Assembly (NCBI GenBank): GCA_032718475.1
Contig: JAUCBJ010008382.1
Span: 1 to 64,000 of the forward strand
Length of the DNA: 64,000 bases
Direction: 5' to 3'
DNA from: Nemertoderma westbladi
Lineage: Eukaryota > Xenacoelomorpha > Nemertodermatida > Nemertodermatidae
Shown: in pieces, positions 42,534 through 55,775 of the stretch
Position numbering within the stretch: the first letter of the stretch is position 1
How the letters are laid out: every line of letters begins with the position of its first letter
Program-made: the position numbers and the translations under genes
The notes under the pieces: generated by a model
The model's database searches: none
Seen by the model: the letters and a program-made list of their open reading frames with translations, nothing else
Told to the model about the DNA's origin: nothing

Positions 42534-45511
42534 TAACACTAACACTCGGGTCCCCAATGCGACAAGGTGAGCTGACTGCCTTGGCAGATAAGCTTTCTCT
42601 TAGCGCAGTGGGTGTTCAAGAGCACCGAATGCAGACTGGACAGACTGACGAGGTTCTGATTAAGGACATGGGGGGCGGTTGGCGACTCGCCCTCGCGTCA
42701 GCAGATGGTAATTCAGCAGATTCCACCAGTAATGGTGGAATTGGTCTATTGATGAATCCAACTGCACATGCAGCATTGGACAAAATAGACCAAATCTCTA
42801 ACCGCATCATCCGTTGCCACTTCTCATGTTCTGGAAGACTGGCTAAGAAGTTTCCTAAGGTGGTTCTGATTGTGCGCTACTCTCCAACTAGTGTTGCCCC
42901 TGTAGAGGAGGTGGAAAATTTCTACCACAATCTACAAGCAGCTACTGATGGAGTGGATCAGCATGCATTCTTAACATTCCTGGGAGACTTTAATGCAAGT
43001 CTGCATCAATCACCTACATCGCCCTGGGTCTATAGCAATAGTGTTAACCGAAATTCTGTCCAACTTCAGGATTTTATCTCTGGAAATGGATTGTTTTCGG
43101 CTGGAACCCAGTTCAAGAAGCGAACTGGAAAGCTATGGACTCATAGTGGACCCAGTGGTCACAAGTCCCAGATAGACCATATTCTGTTTCGTAGGAAATA
43201 CAGGAGCTCTATACAAGACTGTAATGCATTTACACTTCGACCCTTCTCCAGTGATCACCGCCTTATTGTGGCCAAGGTAAGACTTAGTCTGCGCGCTAGC
43301 AGAACAACGAAATCTGCCTTGCCGCGGCATGACTGGCCCTCTCTGTTGCAACAGCCAAGTGTGAGATCCAGCTTCACACTACAGCTGAGCAACAGGTATG
43401 AGGCTCTTGCCTCTGAGGCGGCAGATCACTGTGAGGGCTATACTGCCTTTACAGAAGCAGTTAAGTTAGCAGCTGCAGAAACAGTTCCTGTATACCCTCG
43501 AAACAGGAAAAGGGCCCCCTGGACTGACAACAAAATTCAGAAGTGCCGAAATGACCTTCATAAGGCGCAGAAAGAGTCCCGATTCAAACAGACTACAGCG
43601 GCCAAGAATGCAGTTAAGGCTGCATCTAGGTCCCTGAACAGGCAGTACTCTGCTAATCTACAGGAGCTAATAAACCTACAGGTTGATGCCATCAATGATG
43701 CTGACGACAGCAGGCAATCATCCCAGGCATGGAAATCGATCAATCTGCTTACTGGGTGGAAAAGCCAACCAACCACCAAGGTTAAGGCTGAATCACCAGC
43801 CGATCGCCTCAATGGTTGGAAAGCCCACTTTGAAAAGCTCCTCAATAATGACAGGGTATTGCCTGATAACTTTATAGAAGTAAAAGTGTCTGAGTCTGTA
43901 CTCCCAGATATCCCCATTGGCGATATCTCCTTTGCAGAAGTGAAGGCTGCTGCAAAGAGCATTAAGACCAATCGTGCCAGTGGAGTAGATGGTGTTCCCC
44001 CTGAGGTCTTTAAAATACCTGAGTGTTTAAAGCTCATCTATCCCATCATAGTGTACCGAACAACAAGAGTCCCACAAGAAATGAAAACAAATAAGTTGGT
44101 GCCAGTTCCCAAGAAGGGCAACCTAACACTCTATGGTTCTTTTCGGGGAATCTCATTGATCTCGATTGCTGCAAAGCTATACAATAGGATTCTATTAATT
44201 CGCATCAGGGATCCCATTGTGAGACTGCTCCGTGGAAATCAGAATGGGTTCCGTAAAGGTCGTGGGACCATGGAGCCCATTTTGGCACTTAGAAGGATAA
44301 TTGAAGAGTTATCAAAAAAGAAAGACAGGCATCTGGCTGTTATCTTTGTTGACTTCTTCAAGGCCTTTGATTCAGTCTCTCGCTCACGTATGTTCAGCAT
44401 ACTTTCATTATATGGGATTCCTGATGAAATTATTGCAGCAATCAGATCAGTATACGATGGTTCGACAACATTTGTGTCTACTGTTGACGGTGACAAGAAC
44501 CATTTGAAGTGTTATGGGGCGTCCTCCAAGGAGACACACTTGCACCATTCTTGTTCATTATTGTGGTTGACTATGTTCTACGCATGTCCTTAGATCATTA
44601 TAATGATGATGGGGTGATGATAACTCCACCTACTGGCTCCAGAAGTCGAGGAAATCCTGCCAAGTACCTAACTGATCTAGACTTTGCTGATGACTTAGGA
44701 GTACTATCAGAATTATTAGAGGGAGCCCAACGGCTCCTCAGCTCATTAGAACATGCTGCTTCTAGTGTTGGTCTTTTTATTAACTCCAGAAAGACCAAAA
44801 TTCTGACAGTTAACTTTGAAAGTCCTCAGCAAGTCTCTGATCTGATGAGCATAAGCTCAAAGGATGGTATGCTTGAGCGAGCATGTGGACGACTTCTGTT
44901 ACCTGGGATCATGGATCCGGAAGTCAGGTGAGGACCTTCGAATACGTAAGGGAAAGGCATGGGCAGCCTTGAATAGGCTTTCCAGGATTTGGAAGTCACC
45001 GAGAATTAATCGGAAACTTAAGGTCCGATTACTTAGAGCAGCAGTAGTTCCAGTACTCCTCTACGGGAGTCCATGCTGGGCTCTAACTGCTGAGGACACC
45101 AAATCTCTGGATGGCACATTCACAAGAATGCTACGCCGGGTTCATTGTGTCAAGTACAATGCACACATCTCCAACCAGACACTATATAACATTGGAGGTG
45201 TCTCATTGGTTCCCCCAAGCTTGACACTAGAACAAAATCGCCTCCGCTTTGCAGGATATTGCTTTCGCCGTGAGGACCAGCCAGTGCATAATCTTGTACT
45301 TTGGCAGCCTCATGGAGTGAATAAGCATGGTGGACAGCCCATGACTTTCTTGAGACGCATCTTAAAGGACACTGGCCTTAAAGATGCGGATGATCTAGCA
45401 AATGTCATGGGTGATAGGGAGTTGTGGCGGTGCAATTTTGTTGACAAGCCGGCACAGCATTCTTAAAAATGCAGCTGCAATGCAGCATGCCGATCATAGT
45501 AGTAGTAGTAG
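42534..45511 (+). mobile_element. RTE-like non-LTR retrotransposon, longest copy in window
   Basis: The 5' end is truncated at the endonuclease start (NTRVPNATR context). The copy then runs through endonuclease, linker, RT and C-terminal domain to a 3' end CATGCCGATCA followed by (TAG)4-5. A short (TAG)n tail with no poly(A) and a single EN-RT ORF of about 970 residues fit the RTE group of LINEs. Fragments of the same family are at 2830-6212, 31735-31967, 50353-50426 and 53467-53918. Confidence 0.85.
42557..45466 (+). pseudogene. Endonuclease-RT gene of RTE-like LINE, two frameshifts
   Basis: Part 1 (42557-44510) has the AP-like endonuclease: VGVQEHR near residue 15, FLGDFNA near 142, SDHRLIVAKVR near 230. 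It also has a basic linker and RT motifs up to motif A (FVDFFKAFDSVS near 597). A frameshift near 44510 moves the frame to 44509-44931, which holds GVLQGDTLAPFLF and the catalytic FADD. A 4-bp duplication (GAGC) near 44873 then shifts it again to 44864-45466, with VDDFCYLGSW, VVPVLLYGSPCWAL and the terminal WRCNFVDKPAQHS. Such proteins nick target DNA and reverse-transcribe their own RNA; this copy is dead as written. Confidence 0.85.
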
Positions 45512-46544
45512 AAATTTATACAATGATTATTATCGTGACTTTAAGAAATTTCTAAGTACCAGCACACTCTATAATGATCAGAGATAAACATTCACTACTT
45601 TGATTTAATCCAATCTGATACTTTGACAGCGCTGCCCGACGTTATATATTTTATTCACCTACTGTAGACACATAGACTCATGACTATATTGCACATCTGT
45701 CACATATCAGTCAGTATGAGTCACCACCAACAACTACTTTGTTCATATTCACATGGTGTGCCTCAGTAAAATTCAAATTATATGTTATAATATAAATAGT
45801 ACAGCGCAAGTTTATGAGCTAATGTTGATCTACTTGGTCGAAATCCGTTTTGGCTCGTATGTAGCAGTTTCTATATGTGAGGCCTAATTCTAATCCATCA
45901 TTTTATTGTATATTTTGGTAGCTACCACAAGCAGACAGATCACACGATAGTTTGTTATGGTACACCGAAGTCTCCTTTCATGGGGAGAGGCTTTAGTTGA
46001 CTTTTATTCAGAATTGGCCTCTTTGCCTACTCTATAGATACGACCAGCCAAGCTTCTGCAAAGCCCCTAAATTTAGTGGGCCAGTTATTTCTCTCAGTTA
46101 GAATCCCTGAAACAATATATATAAAGACTCGAAAGTACTCGTCCCTAACTAAAATGTTGTCCCCTTTTCAGATGAGACAAATAAAAATTTAATAGCTCCA
46201 GTAGTTATCGAGATACTGTATGAGATGTTCCTGGCACCCATTCCATACAATTTCAGAACTTTCGGAATTGATTGTAACGAGTTGTATCGTGATCAGCGAC
46301 CTTGAAATCCAGTGTATCTTCAGAAATATCAAACCTAAGGCAAAATCTTTTTGACAGTTTCTAATTTTTTGATACCTGTACTTTTCATTGTGGAGGACCA
46401 AAATAACACAAAAAATGATGGTTGCATCGCCATAAAATATTTTTAACAAGTTTTATCGTTATCAGCGACCTCTAAAACCCTTATACCATCAAAATTGAAA
46501 TTTTTGAGTTAAGATATAAAAAATTTATAAAATGAGTCCCTTTA
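45512..46544. other. Unique intergenic sequence, no feature seen
   Basis: About 1 kb of AT-rich sequence with no repeat shared elsewhere in the window and no coding homology. The 86-codon minus-strand frame at 46189-46449 is not recognisable as a protein. Confidence 0.45.
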
Positions 46545-46695
46545 ACAGGCTGAGATAACTCCCCACCAAACATGACTCCCCAGTCGTCTCAGCCTAGGCT
46601 GAGAACACTAGTCAGTCGTCTCAGCCTAGGCGGAGAACACCTCCCAGTCTTCTCAGCTTAGGCTGTGAAAACTCCATTTAGGCTGAGATAACTCC
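46545..46695. repeat. Palindromic minisatellite, left array
   Basis: About four degraded units, each with the 16-bp palindrome CTCAGCCTAGGCTGAG or a variant, joined by AACACTCCCC / AACTCCCC-type linkers. Its orientation is opposite to that of the array at 48765-48953. Confidence 0.75.
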
Positions 46696-46723
46696 CCTCT
46701 AGTTGCAAAAAAATGTTTATTTG

Positions 46724-47813
<1,090 letters not shown>

Positions 47814-48022
47814 GAACGTGTTTCTGACTTATACATACTCTATATACATAGAATCTGAGTTTTTTTTTTACCATATACATACATTCAGGCAGCATAAAAG
47901 CATAATACTTTTTGGCAGTAATTTTTTATGTCCGTTTATTTGACTTTTTGTCCGCAGTATTTTACGAATTTTGAATTATACTTTTGTTGTCCACAGAATT
48001 ACATTTTATGTATGCATTTCTT
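47814..48022. other. Spacer, no feature seen
   Basis: AT-rich unique sequence between the MITE and a short tandem repeat block; nothing recognised. Confidence 0.4.
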
Positions 48023-48345
48023 CAATTAAGAGAAAGGAGCAGGTTACATAGACGGTCTTTTCTAACCAAAACAATAAACGAATAAATCACCAATTGAGGG
48101 AAAGGGGCAGGTTATATAGACGGTATTTTCTAACCAAAACAATAAACGATAACATTACCAATTGAGGGAAAGGGGCAGGCTATAGAGGCGAGCTTTTCTA
48201 ACCAAGACAATAAGCAGTTACAATACAAAATGAGAAAAAAGAGCAGGTAACATACCAATTGAGGGAAAGGAGCAGGTAACAGAGGCGGGCTATTCTGACC
48301 AAAACAATAAACAGTTACAATACAAAATGAGAAAAATGAGCAGAA
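48023..48345. repeat. 68-bp tandem repeat, about four imperfect units
   Basis: Units begin CAATTGAGGGAAAGGGGCAG at 48023 (variant), 48091, 48159 and 48256 and contain TAACCAAAACAATAAACG. The last unit is longer by an insertion of about 29 bp. Confidence 0.75.
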
Positions 48346-48764
48346 ACGGGAACAAAACAGAACCAGTAAAGCCAGGGTTTTAGGTCTGAGTTGAGACCCC
48401 AACGACGATACCTTCCAGGTTAGAGTAAAATCTCAACCCATCCAAGAGTCACTGATGTTATTGGTCATTGTGATTTATATGTCATGTTATTGGTGGTGTA
48501 TTATATACAAACCCGTGAGGGCAGGATATAGGGCTTTGCCCTGTTTGCCCGTAATTAAAGAAATATGTAAAGAAAAAAGAGTCACTGACTAAGAGGTCAT
48601 TAATCAGTAATGAACAGGTTATTCGATCCCTTAAATTTTATCAGCCAGTGATTCTGCAAGCGCGAACGAGTAACATAAACGGGATTTTCTACCTACAGTA
48701 TTTAATATAATTATTAAACATTGAAAAGGATCTAACTTAAAGAGCACACTTTCTCAATTAGGGG
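48346..48764. other. Spacer, no gene seen
   Basis: It contains a short GGGCTTTGCCCTGTTTGCCC patch followed by AATTAAAGAAATATG near 48530-48570 that may be the 3' end of a decayed retroelement. This is not certain enough to name. Confidence 0.35.
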
Positions 48765-48953
48765 AGTCATCTCAGCCTAAGGGGAGTGTTCCCATAGCCT
48801 AGGCTGATATAATTGGGGAGTGTTCTCAGCCTAAGGGGAGTGTTCCCATAGCCTAGGCTGATATAATTGGGGAGTGTTCTCAGCCTAGGCTGAGATAACT
48901 GGGGAGTGTTCTCAGCCTAGGCTGAGATAACTGGGGAGTGTTCTCAGCCTTCC
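48765..48953. repeat. Palindromic minisatellite, right array
   Basis: Units of about 33-55 bp: GGGGAGTGTTCTCAGCC then TAGGCTGAGATAACT, with the palindrome CTCAGCCTAGGCTGAG. It is inverted relative to 46545-46695. A LINE is inserted at its right end, and one more unit follows that LINE at about 50311-50350. Confidence 0.8.
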
Positions 48954-50310
48954 TTTAAAAGGGGAAAAGCCTCCATCAATTTGGACTAAAGGTCAACTAA
49001 AGCCTCTCCCCAAGAAAGGAGACCTCGGTATACCAACAAACTATCGTGGGATCTGTCTGCTTGTGGTAGCTGCCAAAATATACAATAAAATGATTCTATA
49101 TAGGATTAGGCCTCACATAGAGAAACTACTGCGTAAGAGCCAAAACGGATTTCGACCAAGTAGATCAACAATAGCTCAGATACTTGCACTACGGAGACTG
49201 ATTGAAGGAATTAAGTCAAATAATCTCCCCGCAGTCATGACTTTTGTGGACTTCAAGAAGGCATTTGACTCAATCCATAGAGGTAAAATGCTTAAAATCC
49301 TAAGAGCTTATGGAATATTGGATTGTTATATTGTGACACAGAAGCACAGGTACTCTCACCAGATGGTGAAACTGAGTTTTTCTCAATCCTGGCTGGCGTA
49401 CTGCAAGGTGACACATTAGCACCATTACTATTTGTAATTGTACTGGATTACGCAATGAGGACGGCCACAAAGGGTGAAGATCTGGGATTCACACTTCAAG
49501 AACGCAGAAGTAGTAGATATCCGGCAACTACAGTCACAGACACCGACTTTAGCGGATGACATCGCCCTGCTCTCTAATACGCTAGCAGATGCACAGCTTC
49601 TACTAAATAAAGTGGAGAGGGCTGCTTAAGGAGGTTGGATTGCATATAAATGCTACCAAGACCGAATTCATGACTTTTAATGTTGATGGAAACTTGACAA
49701 CCATTGATAATAATCAACTAAGGAAGGTCGATGACTTCCAGTACCTTGGATCATGGATAGAGAGTAGCAAAAAGGACATAGAAGTTAGGAAAGCAAAGGC
49801 TTGGGTAGCTCTATCCAAAATGGATACCATCTGGAAATCAGATCTCTCCAGGCACCTGAAGACTAAGTTCTTTCGAGCCACAGTGGAAAGTGTATTTTTA
49901 TACGGGGGTGAGACCTGGACACTGACTAAATCACTTGGACAACGAATTGATGGTTGCTACAAAAGACTACTAAGGGCAGCCCTAAACATCAGCTGGAGAC
50001 AACACATGACAAACCCCGAGCTTTATGGTACAATACCACCTACAGTATATCAACCACCCTCCGTGAACGCAGATTAAGATTCAGTGGGTACTGCTGGCTA
50101 AGTAAAGACGAGGTCATACCAGATCTACTTTTCTGGCAACCAACCCATGGAAAGCGTAGTCGTGGACGACCGGCCATAACATATATAGATCAACTTGAAA
50201 GGGATACTGAACTTGGGAGAAACGAAATTGCGACAACTATGGAGAATCGGGTAGCCTGGAAGGATCTCATTTCCACTGTCCGAGTTCGCTCGACTTAGTA
50301 GTAGTAGTAG
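48954..50310 (+). pseudogene. Second RTE-like LINE family, RT part only, frameshifted
   Basis: 5'-truncated inside the RT. The RT entry LPKKGDLGIPTNYRG is followed by 49063-49419 (AAKIYNKMILYRIRP, FVDFKKAFDSIHRGK), then in another frame 49323-49559 (GVLQGDTLAPLLFVIV). The ADDIALLSN catalytic region is split by a frameshift near 49550. Then come 49640-50077 (KVDDFQYLGSWIESS, VFLYGGETWTL) and 49954-50298 (RLRFSGYCWLSKDEV, GRPAITYIDQL). It ends in (TAG)5. It is clearly a different family from the copy at 42534 (low similarity), but with the same domain order and the same tail. It is inserted in the palindromic minisatellite. Confidence 0.8.
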
Positions 50311-50352
50311 TTATCAGCCTAAGCTAAGATAACTGGGGAGTGTTCTCGTTTT

Positions 50353-50426
50353 GGCGGCGCAATTTTGCCGACAAGCCGGCACAGCATTCCCGGAGTTGCA
50401 ATGCAGCATGCCGATCCTAGTAGTAG
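50353..50426 (+). mobile_element. Very short 3' end of the first RTE-like LINE family
   Basis: About 75 bp (GGCGGCGCAATTTTGCCGAC through GCATGCCGATCC and (TAG)3) matching the last bases before the tail at 45425-45511. It lies between the minisatellite and the third SLCO fragment, as a severely 5'-truncated insertion. Confidence 0.7.
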
Positions 50427-50871
50427 TATGGTGATTGATTTTAAAGAATGTATTGATGACTGTTCTCTCATGTATGTATTCTATATATTTCAACTGCTTA
50501 TGTTTTTCACTATGTTCACCATAGCAACACTGGCGACTCAAATTCTAATACGTTCTGTAAAATCCCATCAACAAAGTTTGGCATTGGGAATTAATAACAT
50601 AGCATTTAAGTTGTTGGGGTCTATCCCCGGGCCTATTGTTATGGGAGCTTTACTCGACTATGCCTGTGATATTTGGTTGACATCATGCACCGGCGACACA
50701 AATTGCCTGTCATACGACAATATTAGGTTGTCAAGATACTTTGTTATTCTTGGAATGTCTTGCAACCTTATCACCCTCATTGTTTTCATCATCACTTACT
50801 TTGTTTATAAACCACCACCACAGAAGTCTGATGATGTAGACCACGGCAGGGACGACAACACTAGGCTGTGA
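50427..50871 (+). pseudogene. SLCO partial copy 3 (C-terminal 147 codons)
   Basis: Nearly identical to the complete gene from its MVFDVKECIDD region to the stop. It keeps the last extracellular segment, TM10 to TM12 and the C-terminus DDNTRL. Differences include a Thr-Pro to Thr-Leu change in IATPATQ and an Asn to Thr change in LINLIVF. The upstream boundary is the (TAG) tail of a LINE. No promoter or earlier exons are present, so it is a truncated copy. It could be a last exon only if a splice acceptor and upstream exons existed outside what is recognisable. Confidence 0.88.
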
Positions 50872-50889
50872 CGTCACCCATCACATACT

Positions 50890-51216
50890 GTGGGGCGAGC
50901 GACGAAGTGAGCGAAGCCTTAGCATATGGGTGCCATTGGCGAGTTGTCTGTCGTCGTCGTCTGTCGTCGTCGTCGTAAATTTTTGATCGCAATAACTCGG
51001 TTATTCTTTGATGAAATTAAACGAAACTTGGTATGTATATAGTCCATCAAAAGTTTAGAAATAATCTGAAGTTTGGTCAAAAACGAACAAACGCAACGAG
51101 GCACAAGAGGAGGGCGAGTTTGTGTTGAAGACTTCTGACTAACGACAGACAACTCGTTAATGGTGCCCATATGCTAAAGGCTTTGCTCACTTCCAGTGCT
51201 GCGCGAAGGCCCCCAC
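50890..51216. mobile_element. MITE-like element, copy 4
   Basis: Same termini and interior as the copies at 2349 and 29583, in the same position downstream of the SLCO stop codon. The GTC tract has about seven triplets in two groups. Confidence 0.7.
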
Positions 51217-51960
51217 GAACGTGTATGAATACAGAATGGTTAGAAAATATATTAGTTCTTTTAATTTCATGTTTTCATACCCATATAGTAGTGACTAGGA
51301 AATGATGAAATACAAATTTAATTTTGTAATAATATGGTCCCGTTAATTAGGAAAAATAATATCGAAATTATCAATTAATTATTATTTCTTGGTGCGTTTA
51401 TAATAATTTTTTATTTTGGGAAGAATCTTGAGATTGGAGTATAGCCCACCCCTACCCTCAGCGGGTAGCAGCTAGCAGCTATCGAAAGAGGAGCCTTCGG
51501 GTCGCCTCCGTCTTCGGCCGACTGTTTGCTTGCTTTTGCTTGCTTGCTTGCTTTGCTTTGCTTGCTTATATTAATAATGGTTCTTGTGTAACGATATTCA
51601 ATACAATTTTGTATTTTATTCATATTATTATTATCATATTCTTTTATTCCGAAATAAACATCATTTCATAAAATACATACACTGTTTATATTCTAATATG
51701 GCGGATACTTAAAATAATAGAATTCGTAGATTATCGTAGATTATTCGTATCAATTCTGAATGAATTTTCGTCTATATTCCATGTTAATCATCTGCATTGT
51801 ACGGTGGTGATTTGGGGCCATAAAAAATATTCCTAAAATATTTGCTGTGAGAACAAATTAGGAATATTATCTGAATAAATTAGGAATATTTTTTCAGAAA
51901 AAAAAATTAGGAATATTTAAAAAATTAGGAATATTTTTTTAGAAAAAAAAATTATGAATA
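51217..51960. repeat. Duplicated flank shared with 29910-30590
   Basis: It continues the segment duplication after SLCO copy 3, including the GGAGCCTTCGGGTCGCCTCC patch and the left arm of the foldback element (from about 51803), whose AGGAATATT units are repeated here. Homology with the other copy ends near 51907. Confidence 0.65.
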
Positions 51961-52287
51961 TTTATAAACTTAATAGGCCAACGTTATCACGTTTTCCTAT
52001 TTGTTTATGACCACGACTACCTACTGTACATGTTATTAGTTCTGACAATACTGTAGTACAGTACAGTATTACCATGTCTAATGGTCAAACAATTTTGCCG
52101 CTATCCAGTCAATCTTCATAATATAATAGTTTATTACAAATTTTTTTTTAAATCTGATTTAGGGGGGGGGGGGGGGGGGGGGTGGGTCTACGCCTATCTG
52201 ATGACATCTGATTTAGGGGAGGGAGGGGGTCAACATTTTGGGGAAAAGTGCAGACGTCATACTTGGACGGCCCCTTGGCTACACAAA
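51961..52287. other. Spacer with a 21-bp G tract
   Basis: No gene. Position 52162-52182 is a run of 21 G, and the TCTGATTTAGGGG context is repeated about 45 bp later. The run can form G-quadruplexes and is a likely length-variable site. Confidence 0.6.
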
Positions 52288-53355
52288 CAATGAAATTAAA
52301 ACTTTATTAAGAGAGAAGCATTATCTGAATATTTCAACACGTTCAATGAAACGGCACTTTGCCTCTGAAGGTCTCCAGAAAAGAATTGATGTACGTAACC
52401 TAAAGTAACATAAAGGACCCCCGTGGAAATAAGCTGCAAAGCTTTAGGGGTAATCATATATGTTATGTTAGACAATACCTTTATACCGGTACATTGTTTG
52501 GTGTATTTGTTATTATTTTTACATAATGTATAAATAAATCTATCTATATACCTCGATATAGTCATTGATGCAATTAAATCTGAACCGCGTTGTGGTTATC
52601 GATAGAGGAAAAAACTCATGCTTAAGAAATACAGTACCATCCAATCGTAAGAGAAGAAGTTATGGCAATTATTCATCGATCACTCGATCCGATCGGTGTT
52701 AAGCAAAGGATCAGTAATAAAACTGTAAGACGTACTTACAATGCGCTTGGGCCCAACTGCATCTATCATATAGATGGTTGGGATAAACTTAAAGTTTATG
52801 GTTTCGCGGTTCATGGTTGTACAGATGGATCCAGTCGCAAAATGATGTGGCTTGATTGTGCGTCGACAAATAACGACCCGTTTGTGGTCAGGAATTACCT
52901 TCTCCGTGTTATCAAACAACTTAAAGGGGTGCCACATTTAATTAGATCAGATCGTGGCACCGAGAATGTCAATGTGGAAACAATGCAGCGTTTTCTACGA
53001 AAACAACACGAAGACAGGAGAGCTGTGTATGATTCTACTTATCTTTATGGAAAAGGCTCACGCAATCAACGCATTGAAAGTTGGTGGTCGAAGTTTCCAC
53101 AGCTTGGCGAAGAGCACAGGATGAGGCATTTTAACTGGTTGGAAACTGAAAGAATAATTGATTCATCCAATCAATTACACATCGAAATATTGCGCTAATC
53201 ATTTATGAGTTATTTACAACGCACTCTAAACTCGATCAAAGAACTGTGGAATACACATTGAATTAGAAAGAGCGGAGCACTTTTCCAAACCCGGAAAACC
53301 GAATATTCTGTACTTGGACACCCCAAATTACCTCCATCCAATTGAGAGTGGAGAC
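52288..53355 (+). pseudogene. Decayed integrase-core (DDE) transposase-like gene
   Basis: The open part 52662-53198 has an rve-type fold signature. The first Asp is in YHIDGWDKLKVYGF, the second in IRSDRGTENVNVE, and the Glu in NQRIESWWSKF. Upstream, 52288-52396 encodes a helix-turn-helix-like segment (LREKHYLNISTRSMKRHF). A region of about 160 bp, 52397-52558, interrupts it and has GT...AG ends, so it could be an intron or an insertion. A stop near 52606 and a frameshift near 52645 separate the halves. Downstream, a shifted frame (KPGKPNILYLDTPNYL) extends the match to about 53355. This type of protein is common in animal genomes as an IS3-like or retrovirus-integrase-like transposase. I could not place the family exactly. 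Confidence 0.65.
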
Positions 53356-53466
53356 TGAAATTTATTACGTAACTTAACTTGTGATGTACCAATATGCGAA
53401 AACACAGTTAGTCTTTTGAGTGACCAGTTCCTGTCTGAGTCTCTAGGGGTAACGCTTTTTCACCCG
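53356..53466. other. Short spacer
   Basis: Unique sequence between the decayed transposase gene and a LINE fragment; nothing recognised. Confidence 0.4.
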
Positions 53467-53918
53467 AACATTAGAGGGAACCCAACGGCTCCTCAGCTCA
53501 TTAGAACATGCTGCTTCTAGTGTTGGTCTTTTTATTAACTCCAGAAAGACCAAAATTTTGACAGTTAACTTTGAAAGTCCTCAGCAAGTCTCTGATCGGA
53601 TGAGCATAAGCTCAAAGGATGGTATAATTGAGCATGTGGACGACTTCTGTTACCTGGGATCATGGATCCGGAAGTCAGGTGAGGACCTTCGAATACGTAA
53701 GGGAAAGGCATGGGCAGCCTTAAATAGGCTTTCCAGGATTTGGAAGTCACCGAGAAATAATCGGAAACTTAAGGTCCGATTATTTAGAGCAGCAGTAGTT
53801 CCAGTACTCCTCTACGGGAGTCCATGCTGGGCTCTAACTGCTGAGGACACCAAATCTCTGGATGGCACATTCACAAGAATGCTACGCTGGGTTTATTGTG
53901 TCAAGTACAATGCACATT
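53467..53918 (+). pseudogene. RTE-like LINE fragment C: end of RT and C-terminal domain
   Basis: It matches 44716-45168 of the longest copy: SLEHAASSVGLFINSRKTK, then VDDFCYLGSWIRK, RAAVVPVLLYGSPCWAL and CVKYNAH. It lacks the 4-bp duplication seen at 44873, so the frame is open there. It is cut at 53918 by the second BEL-type element copy. Confidence 0.85.
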
Positions 53919-55775
53919 GTTAAGTCTGAACGGATTGCAGTGTGTGTAGATCATCTGTCCGATAAAGAATGGTTAGGAAGTAGGGGCAGCCAATGCTGTA
54001 AGGTAAACCCCCAACTAAAGAATAAGTCGTACTACTGGGTTAGAACGCATACTACCTAATCATTTCGGAGTCTGCATGTCCTGTAGTTTATTTAGGCTTG
54101 AGAGTAGTCTGCCATCGTTTAGTCTGTACTTTGTTTGTGTAAGTCTGTACGGGTAGCGTATAATATTTATTTAGATAATTTGTAGGCTGGATAGTTGTCT
54201 GATTGTTGTTAAGTCTGAACGGATTGCAGTGTATGTAGATCACCTGTCCGATAAAGAACGGTTAGGAAGTAGGGGCAGCCAATGCTGTAAGGTAAACCCC
54301 CAACTAAAGAATAAGTCGTACTACTGGGTTAGAACGCATACTACCTAATCATTTCGGAGTCTGCATGTCCTGTAGTTTATTTAGGCTTGATAGTAGTCTG
54401 TCAGTATTTGGTCTGCATTTTGTTTGAGTAGTTTGTACGCGTAGCGTAATATTTATTATTCAGAGTTTATGCGATTATTCGCAACATTCATTCCCCAAGT
54501 TTGTTCCTACAGTAATTGTGTTTGTTATACATACCGCTATAGTTAAATTAACCCCGGTACTACACGGGCTGCTTGGCGTAGGTAAAGACTGGTGATTTTG
54601 TGCATCGGTCACTCCAGCAGATGCCGTGGTTCTTTTAGCTGTTCAAGTATATTTAACTACTGATTATCTGTTGTACAAGTACTCGTACCTAATTTAGGGT
54701 TTAGTGTACAGTGCTTTCCGAAAGTAATTAGTGTAGGCATTATATTTGTGTTGTAAAGTGGTTGATAGGCACGTTCGATTAGCTCTATTAACTTCTAGGT
54801 AGGAACACTCCGTGATACATAACGTAGTACCTATAGCGATACGGCTATAGGTCGTCAGGCGGTGGTATTTTCCTATCTGGACAACGCAGTGTATTTACTA
54901 CTACGTATTATTTTCAAATACCGCAGTACCCTGTCCGTTGTAATAACCAGATTCTAACCCTTTGTTAGGCTGGTTTGTAGACTTCTTGTAAAATTACCCT
55001 GAAAATTCGTATTTTGTGTTTTTGTAAATTTTTGTGTTTATTTAGAGATTGTAATCTCACCCGAATTGTACGTAATTTGTAGTATTAAGTAACTTAGGTA
55101 AATTAGTATTATTTGTTTTAGTGTCCTATAAGTAACACTTCACTGAAAGCGCACCGCTTTGTGTAGTGATTACTCCCCAGAAATAATAACATTTATTTCA
55201 AACATTGACAAAACCCATTAAAACGGGTATATATATATTATAAATCAAATCTAACGATTTATAAATAGTAGGCCTACCATACAACCATTAGGTCTCAATA
55301 TCAGTTGGATTACTGCTCAAATAACGGTAATAAAGTAAGTAAAGTAACCAAGTAACCCTAAAATTCAGAAATTCAATTATTTAAAATAATTGATATACCG
55401 GTATTTACGATAGGCCTATTATCTTTATTTCTATAAATTTAGGCTGAAACTATACCGGTACTTTATAATTAATTCTAGTCCAGAATTATAATTATATATA
55501 CTACAAAACTGTAAGCTGTATACCGGTATTCCCGATAGGCCTATTATATATTTATATATATTTGTGCTAAAATTATACCGGTATTCTGTGATAAACCTAG
55601 TCTGTAATAATAGTTATATATACTATAAGCATACCGGTATTCTAATATATTATATATATCACGCTACACTGAGTAGCAGTACCGGTAATTAATTACTAGG
55701 CTAGCAGTTAATACTGAGTTACTAGACTTGCTCAGACTGTAATACAGCAGTAGACATTCAACTGTACACATAAAC
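53919..55775 (+). other. Leader of BEL-type copy 2
   Basis: Homologous to the reverse complement of 25897-27790. It has the same 289-bp tandem duplication (GTTAAGTCTGAACGG at 53919 and 54208) and the same TACCGGTAT-rich block at about 55390-55690. No genes. Confidence 0.8.
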
